In this document: positions 21,662 through 31,581 of the stretch, piece after piece | Layout: each line of letters starts with the position of its first letter | Position numbering within the stretch: position 1 is the stretch's first letter | Assembly (NCBI RefSeq): GCF_031323975.1 | Contig: NZ_JAVIWS010000001.1 | Span: forward strand, 3,658,001-3,722,000 | DNA: 64,000 nucleotides | Direction of reading: 5' to 3' | Origin: Escherichia ruysiae | GTDB taxonomy: Bacteria; Pseudomonadota; Gammaproteobacteria; Enterobacterales; Enterobacteriaceae | Notes under the pieces: generated by a model | Told to the model about the DNA's origin: nothing | What the model saw: only the letters and a program-made list of their open reading frames with translations | Databases searched by the model: none | Translations under genes and position numbers: made by a program

Positions 21662-23089
21662 ATGTCGATCAAAACCAGTAATACAGAATTTAAGACACGC
21701 ATCCGTCAGCAAATTGAAGATCCGATCATGCGCAAAGCGGTGGCAAATGCGCAGCAGCGTATTGGTGCAAATCGGCAAAAAATGGTTGATGAACTAGGGC
21801 ACTGGGAGGAGTGGCGCGATCGCGCTGCCCAGATACGTGATCATGTTCTGAGTAATCTTGACGCTTATTTGTACCAGCTCTCAGAAAAAGTGACGCAAAA
21901 CGGCGGTCACGTCTATTTTGCAAAAACCAAAGAAGACGCTACCCGCTACATTTTACAGGTCGCCCAGCGTAAAAATGCGCGGAAAGTGGTGAAGTCGAAA
22001 TCAATGGTGACCGAAGAAATTGGCGTCAACCATGTGTTGCAGGATGCTGGCATTCAGGTGATTGAAACCGATCTGGGGGAATACATTCTGCAGTTGGATC
22101 AAGATCCGCCATCTCATGTTGTGGTTCCGGCTATTCATAAAGATCGCCACCAGATCCGCCGGGTGCTACACGAACGCCTGGGTTATGATGGCCCGGAAAC
22201 GCCTGAAGCGATGACCTTATTCATTCGCCAAAAGATCCGCGAAGATTTCCTCAGTGCTGAAATCGGTATTACCGGCTGTAATTTCGCGGTGGCAGAAACC
22301 GGTTCGGTATGTCTGGTGACTAATGAAGGTAATGCGCGAATGTGTACCACGCTGCCTAAAACGCACATTGCGGTGATGGGTATGGAGCGTATCGCCCCCA
22401 CGTTTGCCGAGGTAGACGTATTGATCACCATGCTGGCGCGCAGTGCCGTTGGTGCGCGTTTGACGGGATACAACACCTGGCTGACAGGACCGCGCGAAGC
22501 AGGACACGTTGATGGCCCTGAAGAGTTTCATCTGGTTATTGTTGATAACGGACGCTCCGAGGTGCTGGCCTCTGAATTTCGTGATGTGCTGCGCTGTATT
22601 CGCTGCGGAGCCTGTATGAATACCTGCCCGGCATATCGCCATATTGGCGGTCACGGATATGGCTCTATTTACCCAGGACCAATTGGCGCGGTGATTTCTC
22701 CATTGCTTGGCGGCTATAAAGATTTTAAAGATTTGCCTTACGCCTGCTCTTTATGCACGGCCTGTGACAGCGTTTGTCCGGTGCGTATTCCTCTGTCGAA
22801 ACTGATTTTACGCCATCGTCGGGTGATGGCTGAAAAAGGAATCACCGCAAAAGCAGAGCAACGGGCGATCAAAATGTTTGCTTATGCCAATAGTCATCCG
22901 GGATTGTGGAAAGTCGGAATGATGGCTGGCGCCCATGCGGCAAGCTGGTTTATCAATGGCGGCAAAACACCGCTCAGGATCGGCGCAATTAGCGACTGGA
23001 TGGAAGCACGCGATCTTCCTGAAGCTGACGGAGAGAGTTTTCGTAGCTGGTTTAAGAAACATCAGGCGCAGGAGAAAAAGAATGGATAA
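21662..23089 (+). CDS. ykgF: YkgF, LutB-like iron-sulfur protein
   Basis: 475 residues, the K-12 length. An LUD domain occupies residues ~60-290. Two [4Fe-4S] ferredoxin motifs follow: CIRCGACMNTCP near residue 316 and CSLCTACDSVCP near 366. This is the electron-transfer subunit of a LutABC-type L-lactate dehydrogenase. It overlaps the start of ykgG by 8 bases, so translation is coupled. Confidence 0.94.
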   Translation: MSIKTSNTEFKTRIRQQIEDPIMRKAVANAQQRIGANRQKMVDELGHWEEWRDRAAQIRDHVLSNLDAYLYQLSEKVTQNGGHVYFAKTKEDATRYILQVAQRKNARKVVKSKSMVTEEIGVNHVLQDAGIQVIETDLGEYILQLDQDPPSHVVVPAIHKDRHQIRRVLHERLGYDGPETPEAMTLFIRQKIREDFLSAEIGITGCNFAVAETGSVCLVTNEGNARMCTTLPKTHIAVMGMERIAPTFAEVDVLITMLARSAVGARLTGYNTWLTGPREAGHVDGPEEFHLVIVDNGRSEVLASEFRDVLRCIRCGACMNTCPAYRHIGGHGYGSIYPGPIGAVISPLLGGYKDFKDLPYACSLCTACDSVCPVRIPLSKLILRHRRVMAEKGITAKAEQRAIKMFAYANSHPGLWKVGMMAGAHAASWFINGGKTPLRIGAISDWMEARDLPEADGESFRSWFKKHQAQEKKNG

Positions 23090-23777
23090 TCGGAGCGAAT
23101 TTTTGAACAACGTTGCTCAGGCACTGGGGCGCCCGCTGCGACGTGAACCGCAAGCAGAAGATGCGCCGCTTAACAACTATGCTAACGAGCGGCTTACCGA
23201 ACTTAATCAACAGCAGCACTGTGATGCGTTTATCCAGTTTGCCAGCGATGTCATGTTGACGCGTTGTGAACTGACCAGCGAGGCGCAGGCGGCAGAAGCG
23301 GCATTACGTTTGTGTAAAGAGCTGGGAGATCAGTCGGTCGTGGTGAGTGGCGACAAGCGACTGGAGGAGCTGGGGATCAGTGGACGTTTACAGCAGGAAT
23401 GCAATGCCGCTGTTTGGGATCCGGCGAAAGGTGTCGAGAATATCGCTCTGGCGGAGCAGGCGAAAGTTGGCGTTGTGTATGCTGAATATGGCTTAACAGA
23501 GTCGGGAGGTGTGGTTCTTTTTTCCGCCGCTGAGCGCGGGCGTTCATTGAGTCTGCTACCTGAGTCCTCTATTTTTATCTTGCGTAAAAGCACTATTTTG
23601 CCCCGAGTGGCGCAGCTGGCAGAAAAATTGCACCAGAAAGCGCAGGCCGGTGAACGTATGCCATCCTGCATTAACATCATCAGTGGTCCCAGTTCAACAG
23701 CGGACATTGAGCTTATCAAAGTCGTTGGGGTTCACGGGCCGGTGAAGGCGGTGTACCTGATTATTGAGGATTGTTGA
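23082..23777 (+). CDS. ykgG: YkgG, LutC-like LUD-domain protein
   Basis: 231 residues from MDNRSEFL at 23082 with GGAGAAAAAG upstream; the frame is open about 150 bases further up, inside ykgF, and is not coding there. The LUD (DUF162) domain fills residues ~35-230, with YGLTESGGVV near 140 and INIISGPSSTADIE near the end. Third subunit of the putative lactate-oxidising complex. Confidence 0.93.
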   Translation: MDNRSEFLNNVAQALGRPLRREPQAEDAPLNNYANERLTELNQQQHCDAFIQFASDVMLTRCELTSEAQAAEAALRLCKELGDQSVVVSGDKRLEELGISGRLQQECNAAVWDPAKGVENIALAEQAKVGVVYAEYGLTESGGVVLFSAAERGRSLSLLPESSIFILRKSTILPRVAQLAEKLHQKAQAGERMPSCINIISGPSSTADIELIKVVGVHGPVKAVYLIIEDC

Positions 23778-23791
23778 GAGAGAGATTGGCG

Positions 23792-23820
23792 GCCATTCTG
23801 GTATGAACATCCAGAATGGC
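23792..23820. terminator. Perfect 10-bp hairpin after ykgG
   Basis: GCCATTCTGG at 23792-23801 pairs exactly with CCAGAATGGC at 23811-23820 with a 9-base loop, 14 bases after the ykgG stop. The T-run is weak, but position and symmetry fit a terminator. Confidence 0.6.
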
Positions 23821-24511
23821 GCTGTCATATTGAACGGAATAACTGCTCTATCTGGGCGCTCAGAAACGGGAGCGCATATACCAGGGTGATGGAAAAATAG
23901 GCAGTTAAAACACCCGTTCATTTGTGTTATGTTTGGTGGATAAAAATAAACCGAACGTCGATTGTTTGTGTCATTATAGTTTTACGCTGTAAAGATTTAG
24001 TGTAAAAATCCACGCTTATATTTTTACAGCATTCAGATGCTTTCCTTGTAATCACAGTTAAATCCCGCTGAGATTTATTCTTTTCTTAATAATATCTTAT
24101 ATTTTTGCTGAATGGATTCAGTCCTAAGTTGATATATTATTTTTAATAAGATAAGTCTTATATTTATATACTCATTTAGTGTTACCAATTTTTCTTATAT
24201 TAATATGAGCTCTCATTGCTTTGCTTTGGACTATATTTTGAGTTGATCTGGATTCGTAGATACATATAATGCGCCTGTGTTCAAAACTGGAAGTTAATGT
24301 AAGGATGATGTTGCGGTTGTTAATTTGGAAAACGTGTCCAGTGGAGAGTTAGCCCTATATTACCCTCTGAACTGTATGCCTGAATTATACAGTTTTCGAT
24401 ATTATGCAGTCTTTTTGAATTTTTATATCTCTCATGAGTCGAGGTGCGGAATTTAATTCACCTCGGTGTATGAGAGCTTGGTTTTGTCTGGATGCATTGC
24501 TGGAGAGTCTC
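23821..24511. other. AT-rich intergenic region between ykgG and the autotransporter gene
   Basis: About 690 bases without a supportable gene. In K-12 this is the place of ykgH and then betA-betB-betI-betT; no trace of those coding sequences could be recognised here. The AT-rich stretches near 24100-24200 may contain the promoter of the autotransporter gene and are plausible H-NS targets, which is inference. Confidence 0.45.
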
Positions 24512-27500
24512 ATGAATAAAATATATCGGCTAAAGTGGAACAGGTCCCGTAACTGTTGGTGCGTTTGCTCTGAGCTGGGAAGTAGAATAAAAGGAAAGAA
24601 GGCAAGAGCCGTTTTAATTAGCGCGATAGGTTTATATTCATCTCTGGCGTTCTCTGGTGATGTCACCGTGAACCAGGACAAGACTATTGATTTTGGCAAG
24701 GCCGATCAAAACATCGATTACCGTATTACGGTTACTGATAATGCTAATCTGGTTATCGACGTTACAGACACTTCTCGTCCACGTTTCACGCTCAATTCTG
24801 GTGGTGGGTTGGATATCACCGGAGGGAAAGTGTATATCAATGGTCAGCTTGATGTATTGCTGAAAGGGACGGGTTTTCTAAACGTTTCAAATGCCGGTAG
24901 TGAATTGTATGCTGATGATCTCTATGACTCAAACTCTGGCTCCAGGCACGATCGCGGCTATTTTAATGTCTCCAACGGCGGCAAAATTCATGTTAATGGC
25001 ACCAGTCGTCTGACTTATACGCAGGGAAATGTCAGTGGCGAAGGCAGCCAGGTAAATTCCAAAACTTTCTTCATGGGCGTTTACAGCAGTTACGGTGGAG
25101 ATCAGTACCTGTCTGTTAATAACGGTGGTGAAGTTAATGCCAGTGAGCAAATTAGTCTGGGCTATTATAATCAAAACTCCGATACCACACTTGCTGTTTC
25201 AGACGGCGGCAAAATTTCTGCACCGAAAATTAGTTTAAGCACCAATTCGGAGTTGGCGTTAGGTGCACAGGAAGGGAGTGATGCGAAAGCAGCAGGGATT
25301 ATTGATGCCGAAAAAATTGAGTTTGTGTGGGCTTCGACATCCGAAAAGAAAATCACATTAAACCACACGGATAAAAACGCGACTATTTCCGCTAACATTG
25401 TCAGTGGTAGTGAGGGGCTGGGCAATATCAATGCGCTCAGTGGCACGACTTACTTAACCGGTGATAATTCTGCATTTAGCGGCAAAGTAACGATTGGCCA
25501 AAATGGAGCTTTGGGGATCACTCAAAATATAGGCACGGCAGATATCTCTAATCGCGGAAAATTACACCTGAAGGCTGACGATAGCATGACCTTTGCCAAT
25601 AAGATCTCCGGCAACGGTACAATCAGTATCGACAGTGGGACGGTTGCTTTGACCGGTAATAATTATGCATTCAGCGGATATATTGATGTTGCCTCCGATG
25701 CTGTAGCTGTTATTACTGAAGAAAAGAACATCGGTAATGCGGATCTGGATGTTGATGGCAAATTGCAAATTAATGCCAACAAAGATTGGGTATTTGATAA
25801 CGATCTTCAAGGTAAAGGCATTGTTGAAATAGACATGGGGAATCATGCATTCTCCTTCGATGAGTTTGCTTACACCGACTGGTTCCAGGGTTCACTGGCG
25901 TTCCAGAACACGACATTTAACCTGGAACAGAATGCTGAGTTTCTGCAGAGAGGCGGGATCACTGCGGGTCAGGGAAGTCAGATAACGGTGGGTAATGGTA
26001 CTCACTCCATTAGCACTCTGGGGTTCTCCGGCGGAACCGTTGATTTTGGTGCTCTGACAACTGATGCACAGATGACAGAAGGAACCGTCAAAGTTAGCAA
26101 AACGCTGGATCTACGGGGCGAGGGGGTTATTCAGGTTGCCGACCGCGACGTTGTAAGCTCAGTATCTCGTGATATTGACTCTGCATTATCGCTCACTGAA
26201 GTTGATGATGATAACAGCGCCATTCTGCTGGTTGATGCGCAGGGGGCGGAGGTGCTGGGGGATGCGGGCAATCTGCAATTGCAGGATAAAAATGGACAAA
26301 CTCTCTCCAGCAGTGCGCAACGTGATATTCAGCAGAATGGGAAAAAAGCTGCCGTTGGCACTTATGACTATCGTCTGACGAGTGGGGTAAATAATGACGG
26401 CCTGTATATCGGCTATGGCCTGACGCAGCTTGATTTGCAGGCTACTGACAGCGATGCCCTGGTGCTGAGTGCCAATGGTAAAAGCGAGAATGCCGCCGAT
26501 CTCAGCGCAAAAATTACCGGTAATGGTGACCTGGCATTCAGCAGCCAGAAAGGCCAGACTGTATCGCTTTCTAACAAAGACAACGACTATACCGGTGTTA
26601 CCGATCTGCGTAGCGGGACGCTCTTGCTGAATAACGATAATGTGTTGGGTAATACCCAGGAACTGCGTCTGGCGGCAGAAACTGAAATGGATATGAATGG
26701 TCATAGCCAGACCGTGGGTACGCTCAATGGTAGCGCCGATTCGCTGTTGAACTTAAACGGCGGAACTCTGACTCTTGCCAACGGGGGCACTGCAACCGGT
26801 TCATTAACGGGGAGCGGGACGCTGAATGTTCAGGGTGGTACGCTGGATATCGCGGGCGATAACAGCAGCCTGACGGCGAATATGAATATTGCTAACTCAG
26901 CTCATGTCCTGGTAAGCCACGCACAGGGATTGGGTAGCGCAAACGTTGAGAACAACGGCACCCTGGTGTTGAATAATAGCGGTGAAAAAAGAGCGGCTGT
27001 GCCAGTGAGTTACAGCCTGGGTGGCAATTTGACCAACAACGGCACGCTGATGACCGGGATGTCAGGACAGCAAGCGGGCAATGCGTTAGTGGTGAAGGGG
27101 AACTACCACGGTAATAACGGTCAACTGGTTATGAATACGGTACTGAATGGCGATGATTCAGTGACTGATAAACTGGTTGTTGAGGGCGATACCAGCGGCA
27201 TGACGTCCGTTACGGTGAATAACGCTGGCGGTACAGGCGCTCAAACCCTTAACGGTATCGAACTTATCCATGTAGGTGGTAAGTCTGAGGGGGAGTTTGT
27301 TCAGGCGGGGCGTATCGTTGCGGGCGCGTATGACTACACTCTCGCACGTGGTCAGGGGGCAAACAGCGGTAACTGGTATCTGACCAGCGGTGGTGAGTCA
27401 GTTGAACCGCAACCGGAGCCTGAGCCGATGCCGGAGCCGAATCCGGAGCCGAATCCGGAGCCGAATCCGGAGCCGAATCCGGAGCCGAATCCGACACCAG

Positions 27501-28531
27501 AGCCGACGCCAGAGCCAACGCCTGTTCCTGACCAGACTCTGGATAATGACCTGCGCCCGGAGGCTGGTGGTTACATCGCGAACCTTGCGGCAGCCAACAC
27601 AATGTTTACCTCCCGACTGCATGAACGTCTGGGGAGCACATACTATACCGATCTGGTCACGGGTGAGCAGAAACAAACCACCATGTGGATGCGTCATGAA
27701 GGGGGTCACAACAAATGGCGTGATGCAAGTGGCCAGTTGAAAACCCAAAGCAATCGCTATGTTCTGCAACTGGGGGGCGATATCGCGCAGTGGAGTATAA
27801 GTGGCAACGACCGCTGGCATCTGGGGGTCATGGCTGGTTACGGTAACAGTGACAGCAAGACTATTTCATCGCGCACCGGTTATCGAACTAAAGCAAGCGT
27901 GAATGGTTACAGCACGGGGTTATATGCGACCTGGTATGCGGATGATGAGTCACATAACGGGGCGTATCTCGACAGTTGGGCGCAGTACAGCTGGTTTGAT
28001 AACACAGTGAAAGGTGATGATTTACAGAGCGAATCTTATAAATCAAAAGGGTTTACCGCTTCACTGGAGGCTGGATACAAGCACAAATTAGCTGAATTTA
28101 ATGGCAGCCAGGGAACGCGGAACGAATGGTATATCCAGCCACAAGCACAGATTACCTGGATGGGAGTAAAAGCTGATAAGCATCGCGAAAGCAACGGTAC
28201 TCTGGTGCGAAGCGAAGGAGACGGTAATATTCAGACCCGACTGGGCGTGAAAACCTGGCTTAAGAGCCACCATAAAATGGATGAAGGCAAATCCCGCGAG
28301 TTCCAGCCATTTATGGAAGTGAACTGGCTACATAACAGTAAGGATTTCAGCACTCGCATGGATGGCGTGTCAGTCTCTCAGGATGGAACCCGAAATATTG
28401 CCGAGATAAAAACCGGGGTGGAAGGACAGCTAAATGCCAACCTGAATGTCTGGGGAAATGTGGGCGTTCAGGTTGCTGACAAGGGATATAATGACACCTC
28501 CGCGATGATTGGCGTTAAGTGGTCATTCTGA
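24512..28531 (+). CDS. ehaA: Type Va autotransporter adhesin, EhaA-like
   Basis: 1339 residues from MNKIYRLKWN at 24512 (GGAGAG upstream); 26 earlier codons are open but lack the family's N-terminus. An extended signal peptide region (residues ~1-25, NxxxRxxWNRSRNCW type) precedes the hydrophobic signal core (AVLISAIGLYSSLAF). The passenger is a glycine- and asparagine-rich beta-helix with many GxTYLTGDNSAFSG-like rungs and a pertactin-like segment. A PEPNPEPNP linker near residue 975-1000 leads into the beta-barrel, which ends in the aromatic GVKWSF required for outer-membrane insertion. EhaA of O157 is a biofilm/adhesion autotransporter of about 1330 residues in the same map neighbourhood; the symbol is assigned by architecture and position, not by alignment. 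Confidence 0.75.
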   Translation: MNKIYRLKWNRSRNCWCVCSELGSRIKGKKARAVLISAIGLYSSLAFSGDVTVNQDKTIDFGKADQNIDYRITVTDNANLVIDVTDTSRPRFTLNSGGGLDITGGKVYINGQLDVLLKGTGFLNVSNAGSELYADDLYDSNSGSRHDRGYFNVSNGGKIHVNGTSRLTYTQGNVSGEGSQVNSKTFFMGVYSSYGGDQYLSVNNGGEVNASEQISLGYYNQNSDTTLAVSDGGKISAPKISLSTNSELALGAQEGSDAKAAGIIDAEKIEFVWASTSEKKITLNHTDKNATISANIVSGSEGLGNINALSGTTYLTGDNSAFSGKVTIGQNGALGITQNIGTADISNRGKLHLKADDSMTFANKISGNGTISIDSGTVALTGNNYAFSGYIDVASDAVAVITEEKNIGNADLDVDGKLQINANKDWVFDNDLQGKGIVEIDMGNHAFSFDEFAYTDWFQGSLAFQNTTFNLEQNAEFLQRGGITAGQGSQITVGNGTHSISTLGFSGGTVDFGALTTDAQMTEGTVKVSKTLDLRGEGVIQVADRDVVSSVSRDIDSALSLTEVDDDNSAILLVDAQGAEVLGDAGNLQLQDKNGQTLSSSAQRDIQQNGKKAAVGTYDYRLTSGVNNDGLYIGYGLTQLDLQATDSDALVLSANGKSENAADLSAKITGNGDLAFSSQKGQTVSLSNKDNDYTGVTDLRSGTLLLNNDNVLGNTQELRLAAETEMDMNGHSQTVGTLNGSADSLLNLNGGTLTLANGGTATGSLTGSGTLNVQGGTLDIAGDNSSLTANMNIANSAHVLVSHAQGLGSANVENNGTLVLNNSGEKRAAVPVSYSLGGNLTNNGTLMTGMSGQQAGNALVVKGNYHGNNGQLVMNTVLNGDDSVTDKLVVEGDTSGMTSVTVNNAGGTGAQTLNGIELIHVGGKSEGEFVQAGRIVAGAYDYTLARGQGANSGNWYLTSGGESVEPQPEPEPMPEPNPEPNPEPNPEPNPEPNPTPEPTPEPTPVPDQTLDNDLRPEAGGYIANLAAANTMFTSRLHERLGSTYYTDLVTGEQKQTTMWMRHEGGHNKWRDASGQLKTQSNRYVLQLGGDIAQWSISGNDRWHLGVMAGYGNSDSKTISSRTGYRTKASVNGYSTGLYATWYADDESHNGAYLDSWAQYSWFDNTVKGDDLQSESYKSKGFTASLEAGYKHKLAEFNGSQGTRNEWYIQPQAQITWMGVKADKHRESNGTLVRSEGDGNIQTRLGVKTWLKSHHKMDEGKSREFQPFMEVNWLHNSKDFSTRMDGVSVSQDGTRNIAEIKTGVEGQLNANLNVWGNVGVQVADKGYNDTSAMIGVKWSF
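27431..27490 (+). repeat. Five 12-bp tandem repeats in the autotransporter linker
   Basis: CCGGAGCCGAAT repeats exactly five times head to tail and encodes a PEPN repeat joining passenger and barrel. Units of 12 bases keep the frame, so copy-number change would lengthen or shorten the linker without breaking the gene. Confidence 0.9.
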
Positions 28532-28553
28532 ACTGAATAATTCGTAAAAGGAG

Positions 28554-28596
28554 AGGGAGTCGGATGAGTGACAATTCGACTCTCTGTATTATTTTT
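28554..28596 (+). terminator. Rho-independent terminator of the autotransporter gene
   Basis: GAGTCG at 28557-28562 pairs with CGACTC at 28577-28582, with further weak pairs outward, followed by ATTATTTTTTT. It starts 23 bases after the stop codon. Confidence 0.7.
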
Positions 28597-28672
28597 TTGC
28601 CGCCAGCTTTTTCTGCCAGAAAGGAGACAAGCGGATTTAGCTGGCGCACATGATTTAAGCAAGGTGTGTTAA

Positions 28673-29761
28673 ATGGCTTCGCATGATTTGAGTGTTTTTC
28701 TTGAAGAGTTCGGGGCAACCGTTAATCTGACGTTGCCTGGTATTGTGTCCGAGAAAGAACGGCTTTTACTCAAGCTGCTGATGGAGGGGATGTCTGTTAC
28801 AGAAATATCACAATATAGAAACCGCAGTGCAAAAACAATTTCACATCAAAAGAAACAACTGTACGAAAAACTCGGTATTCAGAGTGATATTACCTTCTGG
28901 CGGGATATCTTTTTTCAATATCATCCACAGGTAGTCACCGCCACAGGTAATAAAAATAAATTCTATATCCCTGACAACCGTTGTCACCATATTGTCACGC
29001 CTGAAGCCATTAGCCTGGCGCTGGAAAACCATGAATTTAAACCGTGGATCCAACCTGTTTTCTGCGCACAGACAGGGGTACTAACAGGCTGTGAAGTGCT
29101 TGTTCGCTGGGAGCACCCGCAAACGGGAATTATCCCTCCGGATCAGTTTATTCCTCTGGCGGAGTCATCTGGCCTTATTGTCATAATGACCCGCCAGTTG
29201 ATGAAACAGACTGCGGATATTCTGCTGCCGGTAAAACATTTGCTACCGGACAATTTCCATATTGGTATCAACGTCTCGGCGGGCTGTTTTTTGGCTGCGG
29301 GATTTGAAAAAGAGTGTCTGAACCTGGTCAAGAAATTAGGTAATGATAAAATCAAGCTGGTTCTTGAGCTGACAGAACGTAACCCCATTCCGGTAACACC
29401 AGAAGCCAGAGCGATATTTGACAGCCTTCATCAGCACAACATTACCTTTGCGCTGGATGACTTTGGTACGGGTTATGCGACCTATCGTTATCTGCAGGCG
29501 TTTCCGGTCGATTTTATTAAAATTGACAAGTCGTTTGTGCAAATGGCGAGTGTTGACGAAATCTCCGGCCATATTGTGGACAATATTGTCGAACTGGCGC
29601 GTAAGCCTGGTCTGAGTATCGTAGCGGAAGGGGTAGAAACCCAGGAGCAGGCGGACTTAATGATCGGTAAAGGCGTTCACTTTTTGCAGGGCTATTTGTA
29701 CTCTCCGCCGGTTCCGGGTAATAAATTTGTCTCTGACTGGGTAATGAAAGCCGGTGGTTGA
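28673..29761 (+). CDS. yahA: YahA c-di-GMP phosphodiesterase with LuxR-type HTH
   Basis: 362 residues, the K-12 length. Residues ~20-75 form a LuxR-type helix-turn-helix (MSVTEISQYRNRSAKTISHQ), and ~97-360 an EAL domain. EAL landmarks are CEVLVRWEHP (the EAL-motif position reads EVL as in known YahA), ELTERN, DDFGTGYA and AEGVET. Known YahA hydrolyses c-di-GMP to pGpG. The first ~20 residues diverge from the K-12 version I remember. It lies after the autotransporter terminator; c-di-GMP control of the neighbouring adhesin is possible but unproven. Confidence 0.95.
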   Translation: MASHDLSVFLEEFGATVNLTLPGIVSEKERLLLKLLMEGMSVTEISQYRNRSAKTISHQKKQLYEKLGIQSDITFWRDIFFQYHPQVVTATGNKNKFYIPDNRCHHIVTPEAISLALENHEFKPWIQPVFCAQTGVLTGCEVLVRWEHPQTGIIPPDQFIPLAESSGLIVIMTRQLMKQTADILLPVKHLLPDNFHIGINVSAGCFLAAGFEKECLNLVKKLGNDKIKLVLELTERNPIPVTPEARAIFDSLHQHNITFALDDFGTGYATYRYLQAFPVDFIKIDKSFVQMASVDEISGHIVDNIVELARKPGLSIVAEGVETQEQADLMIGKGVHFLQGYLYSPPVPGNKFVSDWVMKAGG

Positions 29762-29802
29762 TGTAAGCCGCTATTCACAGCGCATCGGGAGGTTGGCAGC
29801 GA

Positions 29803-30735
29803 TTAATTCTCCCGATGCAGTAAATCCTGATAGATCCCCGTTAATATGCCATTTGGCGCAAATTGCCTTTTAATCCATTGCGTCACCTGACCCGTTGCAG
29901 AGTGCTGGGTCGCCAGTAACATGCGTGAATCCTGGCGCGGATTATGAATTTGTCGGGTAACCAGCAGTGATTGCGCCATCGCTTCACGAACCATGTAATC
30001 TGGCAAAAAACCAATCCCTTCACCTAAAATCTGGCACTGACATTTGGTGTTGAAATCTGGCACCAGAATCGACTCCTGCCCATGCAGCAACCAACCAACC
30101 TTTTTATTAATCGTATGCGCGGTGTCCTCCACCATAATATTAGGGTAGAGACGCAGCTGGCTTTCGGCGATCGGCTCCGGCACAAAGGCTAACGGGTGAT
30201 CCGGGGCGATAGCAAAAGCCCAGCGAATCGCACCAATCTCGGTGTAATCAATGCCGCCACCGTCCAGCAGCGTATCGGGCGCGCCGATGGCGATATTCGC
30301 CTGGTTATTGATAATCGCATCCCAGACGCCGTTATACACTTCGGTGGTGACGGTAATCTGGCAGGTAGGAAACTGCTTTTTCAGCACCTGTAATAAGCGT
30401 GCGGTGTGTTTGGGTGTATAAAGTAGCTGATTAATACAAATGCGCACGCGTGCTTCTATGCCCTGCGAAATAGTATCGATGCTGCGTTTGATGGCGTGAA
30501 AATCATTCAGCAGGTCGGTGGCCTTGCGGAAAAAATAACGCCCGGACTCCGTTAACTCAATGCTGCGGGTATTGCGGGTGAACAGCACTACATCCAGCCC
30601 CGTTTCCATTCGCTTGATGGTGTAGCTAATGGCGGAAGTGGTTAAACCCAACTCTTCTGCCGCTTTACTGAAGCTGCCAAAACGCGCAGCGGTAGTAAAT
30701 GCCAACAGATTTTCTTCGGTAAAAATTGAGTTCAT
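29803..30735 (-). CDS. yahB: YahB LysR-family regulator
   Basis: 310 residues as in K-12. Helix-turn-helix at ~18-40 (FSKAAEELGLTTSAISYTI) and effector domain with TPKHTARLLQVLK. It faces yahA tail to tail (41-base gap). No target is known. Confidence 0.95.
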   Translation of the reverse strand: MNSIFTEENLLAFTTAARFGSFSKAAEELGLTTSAISYTIKRMETGLDVVLFTRNTRSIELTESGRYFFRKATDLLNDFHAIKRSIDTISQGIEARVRICINQLLYTPKHTARLLQVLKKQFPTCQITVTTEVYNGVWDAIINNQANIAIGAPDTLLDGGGIDYTEIGAIRWAFAIAPDHPLAFVPEPIAESQLRLYPNIMVEDTAHTINKKVGWLLHGQESILVPDFNTKCQCQILGEGIGFLPDYMVREAMAQSLLVTRQIHNPRQDSRMLLATQHSATGQVTQWIKRQFAPNGILTGIYQDLLHREN

Positions 30736-30826
30736 TAAACCATTCCCGCCATTTTCTAATATGAATTTCTCCAGCCATGACTGTAGAGGTATCGGTTAAA
30801 GATAGATAATCATTTTTGAATAACTT

Positions 30827-31324
30827 TTAATACCCGTCGCGTTTAGTTGTCGCTTCGCTTAATTTTTGTCCGCCATATTCGGAAATTATCCCCACGCAGT
30901 TACCCGCCAGAAAACCCAGTAACGTTACCGTCCAGTTCATCCCGCTGGCAAAAAATAGCGTCATGCCGAGAAAGCCACCGGGAATGAATGACAGTAACCA
31001 GAAACGTCCTTGCCAGACCACCACCGCTGAGAAGGGCACGGTAGTAATCACGCTTGCCCAGAATCCAGAAAGACCACTTACAGAAGCCAGCCAGCCGGCA
31101 GCCAGCGCGGCGAAAAACGCCCACACCATCCCGGAATAATTAACCGCCAGGCTTCTGATAAACCCCGATTTACCGCCGCCTGCGGCATAAAAACTGCAAA
31201 AGGCGACGAAGCCAATGGTTCCTAATAATTCCCATCCCTGAGAGAGCCCGACATGTGAAGCCACTAACTGCCAAAGCCCAGCACAAATACCGACGGTGAC
31301 ACCCGTTGCCGTGAGTCCGTTCAT
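30827..31324 (-). CDS. yahC: YahC inner-membrane protein (DUF1097)
   Basis: 165 residues, about five hydrophobic segments covering most of the chain, a DUF1097-type integral membrane protein. Same strand as yahB and upstream of it with a 91-base gap. Function is not known; the orthologue is in K-12. Confidence 0.94.
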   Translation of the reverse strand: MNGLTATGVTVGICAGLWQLVASHVGLSQGWELLGTIGFVAFCSFYAAGGGKSGFIRSLAVNYSGMVWAFFAALAAGWLASVSGLSGFWASVITTVPFSAVVVWQGRFWLLSFIPGGFLGMTLFFASGMNWTVTLLGFLAGNCVGIISEYGGQKLSEATTKRDGY

Positions 31325-31581
31325 CTTGTTCCCCTCTGGTTAGACATGGACGAAAGCTACTCTTACATGTGCAGACTATAGAGAAATAAAACCTGATTGA
31401 GTGAAAGGGTATCGGGTCAAAGAAACAAATATTGCACTACCGCACACTGCGAAAAGATTGTTGAACATCTTTCAACAAAAAGGCGAAATACGGCGAATTA
31501 AATTTAAGCGGGTTCTTTTAGCTGAATTTCGTTGCTATTCTCAATTCATCGAAAACAGCCACAAAAACCAGGGGAATGTTA

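Noticed and set aside
27264..27820. Minus-strand frames over the autotransporter linker
   Set aside because: Reverse reading of the 12-bp repeat gives artificial repeats (SAPD, LRIR); the plus-strand gene is clear.
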